Shown: piece by piece, positions 56,235-64,000 of the stretch
How the letters are laid out: each line of letters starts with the position of its first letter
Position numbering within the stretch: the stretch's first letter is position 1
Origin: Viola odorata
Taxonomy: Eukaryota > Streptophyta > Magnoliopsida > Malpighiales > Violaceae
Reading direction: 5' to 3'
Assembly (NCBI GenBank): GCA_963691705.1
Contig: OY829543.1
Coordinates: 29,473,523-29,537,522 of the forward strand
Length of the DNA stretch: 64,000 bases
The notes under the pieces: model-generated
The model's input: the letters and a program-made list of their open reading frames with translations, nothing else
What the model was told of the DNA's origin: nothing
The model's database searches: none
Position numbers and translations under genes: made by a program

Positions 56235-59200
56235 GTGAAGGGTGGTTTAGGGTTATTTCTTGTAATAATTCCCAAGCCTACTCTTCGCCCATGGGAGAAA
56301 AATCCTTGTCTTTTGAAGTCTACAGACTTATTTTCACATCATCGCTTTGAATTACCTTTTAGTTATTTTCCAACCCTTTTCCATAGTGCTGATGCATATC
56401 TCTCCTATGTAGGTACTTTGTGTGACTTTCGCAAAGGAATGGAGCGCGCAGATTCGAGAACGAACCCATTTGAAGAGGGAGTAGATGATACGAGCATGAG
56501 GGCTCTCACTCGTATCCACGTGAAGACCTCACGGATAGGCCGCGCCAGCCGTGAGGAATGTCGCGCCAAGTCCTCGCAAACCATGAAGTCATGCGCGCAC
56601 CAGGCGCGCCAACCCTAGCATCCCATGAAGTCCCCACGCCTAAGCCATCCGAGGCCTTGCGCTAGCTCTCCAAGCCAATCTCTTCAAGCCCGCGGTCAAA
56701 GCCTTAAGTGAAGGGTGGTTTAGGGTTATTTCATGTAATAATTCCCAAGCCTACTCTTCGCCCATGGGAGAAAATTCCTTGTCTTTTGAAGTCTACAGAC
56801 TTATTTTCACATCATCGCTTTGAGTTACCTTTCAGTTATTTTCCAACCCTTTTCCAAAGTACTGATGCATATCTCTCCTATGTAGGTACTATGTGTGACA
56901 TTCGCAAAGGAATGGAGCGCGCAGATTCGAGGACGAATCCATTAGAAGAGGGAGGAGATGATACGAGCATGAGGGCTCTCACTCGTATCCACGTGAAGAC
57001 CTCAGGGATAGGCCGCGCAAGACATGAGGAATGTCGGGCCAAGTCCTCGCAAACCATGAAGACATGCGTGCACCAGGCGCACCAACCCTATCATCCCATG
57101 AAGTCCCCACGCCTAAGCCATCCGAGGCCTTGCGCTAGCTCTCCAAGCCAATCTCTTCAAGCCCGCGGTCAAAGCCTTAAGTGAAGGGTGGTTTAGGGTT
57201 ATTTCATGTAATAATTCCCAAGCCTACTCTTCGCCCATGGGAGAAAATTCCTTGTCTTTTGAAGTCTATAGACTTATTTTCACATCATCGCTTTGAGTTA
57301 CCTTTCAGTTATTTTCCAACCCTTTTCCATAGTGCTGATGCATATCTATCCTATGTAGGTATTTTGTGTGACATTCGCAAAGGAATGGAGCGCGCAGATT
57401 CGAGGACGAATCCATTTGAAGAGGGAGGAGATGATACGAGCATGAGGGCTCTCACTCGTATCCACGTGAAGACCTCAGGGATAGGCCGCGCAAGACATGA
57501 GGAATGTCGGGCCAAGTCCTCGCAAACCATGAAGACATGCGTGCACCAGGCGCGCCAACCCTATCATCCCATGAAGTCCCCACGCCTAAGCCATCCGAGG
57601 CCTTGCGCTAGCTCTCCAAGCCAATCTCTTCAAGCCCGCGGTCAAAGCCTTAAGTGAAGGGTGGTTTCGGGTTATTTCATGTAATAATTCCCAAGCCTAC
57701 TCTTCGCCCATGGGAGAAAATTCCTTGTCTTTTGAAGTCTACAGACTTATTTTCACATCATCGCTTTGAGTTACCTTTCAGTTATTTTCCAACCCTTTTC
57801 CATAGTACTGATGCATATCTCTCCTATGTAGGTACTATGTGAGACATTCGCAAAGGAATGGAGCGCGCAGATTCGAGGACGAATCCATTTGAAGAGGGAG
57901 GAGATGATACGAGCATGAGGGCTCTCACTCGTATCCACGTGAAGACCTCAGGGATAGGCCGCGCAAGACATGAGGAATGTCGGGCCAAGTCCTCGCAAAC
58001 CATGAAGACATACGTGCACCAGGCGCGCCAACCCTATCATCCCATGAAGTCCCCACGCCTAAGCCATCCGAGGCCTTGCGATAGCTCTCCAAGCCAATCT
58101 CTTCAAGCCCGCGGTCAAAGCCTTAAGTGAAGGGTGGTTTAGGGTTATTTCATGTAATAATTCCCAAGCCTACTCTTCGCCCATGGGAGAAAAATCCTTG
58201 TCTTTTGAAGTCTACAGACTTATTTTCACATCATCGCTTTGAATTACCTTTTAGTTATTTTCCAACCCTTTTCCATAGTGCTGATGCATATCTCTCCTAT
58301 GTAGGTATTTTGTGTGACATTCGCAAAGGAATGGAGCCCGCAGATTCGAGAACGAACCCATTTGAAGAGGGAGTAGATGATACGAGCATGAGGGCTCTCA
58401 CTCGTATCCACGTGAAGACCTCACGGATAGGCCGCGCCAGCCGTGAGGAATGTCGCGCCAAGTCCTCGCAAACCATGAAGTCATGCGCGCACCAGGCGCG
58501 CCAACCCTAGCATCCCATGAAGTCCCCACGCCTAAGCCATCCGAGGCCTTGCGCTAGCTCTCCAAGCCAATCTCTTCAAGCCCGCGGTCAAAGCCTTAAT
58601 TGAAGGGTGGTTTAGGGTTATTTCATGTAATAATTCCCAAGCCTACTCTTCGCCGATGGGAGAAAAATCCTTATCTTTTGAAGTCTACAGACTTATTTTC
58701 ACATCATCGCTTTGAATTACCTTTTAGTTATTTTCCAACCCTTTTCGATAGTGCTGATGCATATCTATCCTATGTAGGTACTTTGTGTGACATTCGCAAA
58801 GGAATGGAGCGCGCAGATTCGAGAACGAATCCAATTGAAGAGGTAGTAGATGATACGAGCATGAGGGCTCTCACTCGTATCCACGTGAAAACCTCACGGA
58901 TAGGCCGCGCTAGCCGTGAGGAATGCCGCGCCAAGTCCTTGCAAACCATGAAGTCATGCGCGCACCAGGCGCGCCAACCCTAGCATCCCATGAAGTCCCC
59001 ACGCCTAAGCCATCCGAGGCCTTGCGCTAGCTCTCCAAGCCAATCTCTTCAAGCCCGCGGTCAAAGCCTTAAGTGAAGGGTGGTTTAGGGTTATTTCTTG
59101 TAATAATTCCCAAGCCTACTCTTCGCCCATGGGAGAAAAATCCTTGTCTTTTGAAGTCTACAGACTTATTTTCACATCATCGCTTTGAATTACCTTTTAG

Positions 59201-62200
59201 TTATTTTCCAACCCTTTTCCATAGTGCTGATGCATATCTCTCCTATGTAGGTACTTTGTGTGACTTTCGCAAAGGAATGGAGCGCGCAGATTCGAGAACG
59301 AACCCATTTGAAGAGGGAGTAGATGATACGAGCATGAGGGCTCTCACTCGTATCCACGTGAAGACCTCACGGATAGGCCGCGCCAGCCGTGAGGAATGTC
59401 GCGCCAAGTCCTCGCAAACCATGAAGTCATGCGCGCACCAGGCGCGCCAACCCTAGCATCCCATGAAGTCCCCACGCCTAAGCCATCCGAGGCCTTGCGC
59501 TAGCTCTCCAAGCCAATCTCTTCAAGCCCGCGGTCAAAGCCTTAAGTGAAGGGTGGTTTAGGGTTATTTCATGTAATAATTCCCAAGCCTACTCTTCGCC
59601 CATGGGAGAAAATTCCTTGTCTTTTGAAGTCTACAGACTTATTTTCACATCATCGCTTTGAGTTACCTTTCAGTTATTTTCCAACCCTTTTCCAAAGTAC
59701 TGATGCATATCTCTCCTATGTAGGTACTATGTGTGACATTCGCAAAGGAATGGAGCGCGCAGATTCGAGGACGAATCCATTTGAAGAGGGAGGAGATGAT
59801 ACGAGCATGAGGGCTCTCACTCGTATCCACGTGAAGACCTCAGGGATAGGCCGCGCAAGACATGAGGAATGTCGGGCCAAGTCCTCGCAAACCATGAAGA
59901 CATGCGTGCACCAGGCGCGCCAACCCTATCATCCCATGAAGTCCCCACGCCTAAGCCATCCGAGGCCTTGCGCTAGCTCTCCAAGCCAATCTCTTCAAGC
60001 CCGCGGTCAAAGCCTTAATTGAAGGGTGGTTTAGGGTTATTTCATGTAATAATTCCCAAGCCTACTCTTCGCCCATGGGAGAAAAATCCTTATCTTTAGA
60101 AGTCTACAGACTTATTTTCACATCATCGCTTTGAATTACCTTTTAGTTATTTTCCAACCCTTTTCGATAGTGCTGATGCATATCTATCCTATGTAGGTAC
60201 TTTGTGTGACATTCGCAAAGGAATGGAGCGCGCAGATTCGAGAACGAATCCAATTGAAGAGGTAGTAGATGATACGAGCATGAGGGCTCTCACTCGTATC
60301 CACGTGAAAACCTCACGGATAGGCCGCGCTAGCCGTGAGGAATGCCGCGCCAAGTCCTTGCAAACCATGAAGTCATGCGCGCACCAGGCGCGCCAACCCT
60401 AGCATCCCATGAAGTCCCCACGCCTAAGCCATCCGAGGCCTTGCGCTAGCTCTCCAAGCCAATCTCTTCAAGCCCGCGGTCAAAGCCTTAAGTGAAGGGT
60501 GGTTTAGGGTTATTTCTTGTAATAATTCCCAAGCCTACTCTTCGCCCATGGGAGAAAAATCCTTGTCTTTTGAAGTCTACAGACTTATTTTCACATCATC
60601 GCTTTGAATTACCTTTTAGTTATTTTCCAACCCTTTTCCATAGTGCTGATGCATATCTCTCCTATGTAGGTACTTTGTGTGACTTTCGCAAAGGAATGGA
60701 GCGCGCAGATTCGAGAACGAACCCATTTGAAGAGGGAGTAGATGATACGAGCATGAGGGCTCTCACTCGTATCCACGTGAAGACCTCACGGATAGGCCGC
60801 GCCAGCCGTGAGGAATGTCGCGCCAAGTCCTCGCAAACCATGAAGTCATGCGCGCACCAGGCGCGCCAACCCTAGCATCCCATGAAGTCCCCACGCCTAA
60901 GCCATCCGAGGCCTTGCGCTAGCTCTCCAAGCCAATCTCTTCAAGCCCGCGGTCAAAGCCTTAAGTGAAGGGTGGTTTAGGGTTATTTCATGTAATAATT
61001 CCCAAGCCTACTCTTCGCCCATGGGAGAAAATTCCTTGTCTTTTGAAGTCTACAGACTTATTTTCACATCATCGCTTTGAGTTACCTTTCAGTTATTTTC
61101 CAACCCTTTTCCAAAGTACTGATGCATATCTCTCCTATGTAGGTACTATGTGTGACATTCGCAAAGGAATGGAGCGCGCAGATTCGAGGACGAATCCATT
61201 TGAAGAGGGAGGAGATGATACGAGCATGAGGGCTCTCACTCGTATCCACGTGAAGACCTCAGGGATAGGCCGCGCAAGACATGAGGAATGTCGGGCCAAG
61301 TCCTCGCAAACCATGAAGACATGCGTGCACCAGGCGCGCCAACCCTATCATCCCATGAAGTCCCCACGCCTAAGCCATCCGAGGCCTTGCGCTAGCTCTC
61401 CAAGCCAATCTCTTCAAGCCCGCGGTCAAAGCCTTAAGTGAAGGGTGGTTTAGGGTTATTTCATGTAATAATTCCCAAGCCTACTCTTCGCCCATGGGAG
61501 AAAATTCCTTGTCTTTTGAAGTCTATAGACTTATTTTCACATCATCGCTTTGAGTTACCTTTCAGTTATTTTCCAACCCTTTTCCATAGTGCTGATGCAT
61601 ATCTATCCTATGTAGGTATTTTGTGTGACATTCGCAAAGGAATGGAGCGCGCAGATTCGAGGACGAATCCATTTGAAGAGGGAGGAGATGATACGAGCAT
61701 GAGGGCTCTCACTCGTATCCACGTGAAGACCTCAGGGATAGGCCGCGCAAGACATGAGGAATGTCGGGCCAAGTCCTCGCAAACCATGAAGACATGCGTG
61801 CACCAGGCGCGCCAACCCTATCATCCCATGAAGTCCCCACGCCTAAGCCATCCGAGGCCTTGCGCTAGCTCTCCAAGCCAATCTCTTCAAGCCCGCGGTC
61901 AAAGCCTTAAGTGAAGGGTGGTTTCGGGTTATTTCATGTAATAATTCCCAAGCCTACTCTTCGCCCATGGGAGAAAATTCCTTGTCTTTTGAAGTCTACA
62001 GACTTATTTTCACATCATCGCTTTGAGTTACCTTTCAGTTATTTTCCAACCCTTTTCCATAGTACTGATGCATATCTCTCCTATGTAGGTACTATGTGAG
62101 ACATTCGCAAAGGAATGGAGCGCGCAGATTCGAGGACGAATCCATTTGAAGAGGGAGGAGATGATACGAGCATGAGGGCTCTCACTCGTATCCACGTGAA

Positions 62201-64000
62201 GACCTCAGGGATAGGCCGCGCAAGACATGAGGAATGTCGGGCCAAGTCCTCGCAAACCATGAAGACATACGTGCACCAGGCGCGCCAACCCTATCATCCC
62301 ATGAAGTCCCCACGCCTAAGCCATCCGAGGCCTTGCGATAGCTCTCCAAGCCAATCTCTTCAAGCCCGCGGTCAAAGCCTTAAGTGAAGGGTGGTTTAGG
62401 GTTATTTCATGTAATAATTCCCAAGCCTACTCTTCGCCCATGGGAGAAAAATCCTTGTCTTTTGAAGTCTACAGACTTATTTTCACATCATCGCTTTGAA
62501 TTACCTTTTAGTTATTTTCCAACCCTTTTCCATAGTGCTGATGCATATCTCTCCTATGTAGGTATTTTGTGTGACATTCGCAAAGGAATGGAGCCCGCAG
62601 ATTCGAGAACGAACCCATTTGAAGAGGGAGTAGATGATACGAGCATGAGGGCTCTCACTCGTATCCACGTGAAGACCTCACGGATAGGCCGCGCCAGCCG
62701 TGAGGAATGTCGCGCCAAGTCCTCGCAAACCATGAAGTCATGCGCGCACCAGGCGCGCCAACCCTAGCATCCCATGAAGTCCCCACGCCTAAGCCATCCG
62801 AGGCCTTGCGCTAGCTCTCCAAGCCAATCTCTTCAAGCCCGCGGTCAAAGCCTTAATTGAAGGGTGGTTTAGGGTTATTTCATGTAATAATTCCCAAGCC
62901 TACTCTTCGCCGATGGGAGAAAAATCCTTATCTTTTGAAGTCTACAGACTTATTTTCACATCATCGCTTTGAATTACCTTTTAGTTATTTTCCAACCCTT
63001 TTCGATAGTGCTGATGCATATCTATCCTATGTAGGTACTTTGTGTGACATTCGCAAAGGAATGGAGCGCGCAGATTCGAGAACGAATCCAATTGAAGAGG
63101 TAGTAGATGATACGAGCATGAGGGCTCTCACTCGTATCCACGTGAAAACCTCACGGATAGGCCGCGCTAGCCGTGAGGAATGCCGCGCCAAGTCCTTGCA
63201 AACCATGAAGTCATGCGCGCACCAGGCGCGCCAACCCTAGCATCCCATGAAGTCCCCACGCCTAAGCCATCCGAGGCCTTGCGCTAGCTCTCCAAGCCAA
63301 TCTCTTCAAGCCCGCGGTCAAAGCCTTAAGTGAAGGGTGGTTTAGGGTTATTTCTTGTAATAATTCCCAAGCCTACTCTTCGCCCATGGGAGAAAAATCC
63401 TTGTCTTTTGAAGTCTACAGACTTATTTTCACATCATCGCTTTGAATTACCTTTTAGTTATTTTCCAACCCTTTTCCATAGTGCTGATGCATATCTCTCC
63501 TATGTAGGTACTTTGTGTGACTTTCGCAAAGGAATGGAGCGCGCAGATTCGAGAACGAACCCATTTGAAGAGGGAGTAGATGATACGAGCATGAGGGCTC
63601 TCACTCGTATCCACGTGAAGACCTCACGGATAGGCCGCGCCAGCCGTGAGGAATGTCGCGCCAAGTCCTCGCAAACCATGAAGTCATGCGCGCACCAGGC
63701 GCGCCAACCCTAGCATCCCATGAAGTCCCCACGCCTAAGCCATCCGAGGCCTTGCGCTAGCTCTCCAAGCCAATCTCTTCAAGCCCGCGGTCAAAGCCTT
63801 AAGTGAAGGGTGGTTTAGGGTTATTTCATGTAATAATTCCCAAGCCTACTCTTCGCCCATGGGAGAAAATTCCTTGTCTTTTGAAGTCTACAGACTTATT
63901 TTCACATCATCGCTTTGAGTTACCTTTCAGTTATTTTCCAACCCTTTTCCAAAGTACTGATGCATATCTCTCCTATGTAGGTACTATGTGTGACATTCGC
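56235..64000 (+). repeat. Six-monomer higher-order repeat at the right end
   Basis: The order I4-A-K/B-B-C-D at 56235-59072 returns at 60492-63329, and a third copy begins at 63330 (I4) and 63803 (partial A). I4-A-E'' at 59073-60491 lies between the first two. Both B copies share GGTTTCGGG (57668 and 61925), so they come from one duplication about 4.26 kb apart. Private changes in the A copy at 56708 are CATTAGAAG and GGCGCACC. Confidence 0.8.

Larger units (their letters stand above)
45830..64000 (+). repeat. 473-bp satellite array, right part
   Basis: The same satellite resumes immediately after the inserted retrotransposon, in the same orientation. It is in exact monomer phase once the element and one copy of the TAAGT duplication are removed. 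There are 38 complete monomers and a partial last copy starting at 63803. One copy (52925-53396) is 472 bp. This side carries variants absent from the left part, such as GAGCCCGC in class C monomers and several hybrid monomers, and its order is built on an 8-monomer unit. The array runs off the window, so its full length is unknown. Confidence 0.98.

Overview
The window is nuclear repeat DNA from a flowering plant. About 61 kb is one head-to-tail satellite array with a 473-bp monomer. It is interrupted once, at 43130-45826, by a complete-looking but gene-less LTR retrotransposon. I see no cellular protein gene, no tRNA or rRNA gene and no CRISPR array. The plant assignment rests on Ty3/gypsy-type relics, a plant-style LTR element (TG...CA ends, 5-bp target duplication, initiator-Met-like primer site) and a TTTAGGG motif, the plant telomere unit. 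I cannot name the species.

Layout: 1-84 is the tail of a truncated monomer. 85-43127 holds 91 complete monomers, every one starting exactly 473 bp after the previous one. 43125-43129 and 45827-45831 are the two copies of the 5-bp target duplication around the retrotransposon. From 45830 the array resumes in the same phase and holds 38 more complete monomers (one is 472 bp) and a final partial copy running off the window at 64000.

Monomers fall into recurring classes, which I label by diagnostic bases. A: TTCCAAAG, GGAGGAGA purine tract, whole-length open frame. B: ATGTGAGAC stop and GCGATAGC near the end. C: GTATTTTGTG with GAGCACGC or GAGCCCGC. D: GCCGATGGG. E: CTTTAGAAG stop plus TTTTCGATAG. 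F: B-like stop plus ACATACGTG. G: like A but CCATAG and AAAATCC. H: CTTTAGAAG plus TTTTCCATAG. I: GTGACTTTCGC. J: AATTCTTTG. K: GTCTATAGAC. Primes and digits mark sub-variants; a slash marks a hybrid monomer. The class order repeats in blocks, so the array consists of overlapping higher-order repeats of 3, 5, 6, 7 and 8 monomers. Hybrid monomers mark unequal exchange.

The monomer looks like a fossil of the 3' end of a Ty3/gypsy-type retrotransposon: the tail of the pol frame (DSRTNPFEEGGDDT), a 14-base all-purine tract directly after it in the DNA, and then TGATACGA, exactly as an LTR would start. The inserted element has the same arrangement just before its own 3' LTR, and its LTR also starts TGATACGA. 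The satellite and its invader therefore appear to come from related retrotransposons. The two LTRs of the insert look identical by eye, so the insertion is young. Class assignments and identity statements are from reading by eye, not from a computed alignment.
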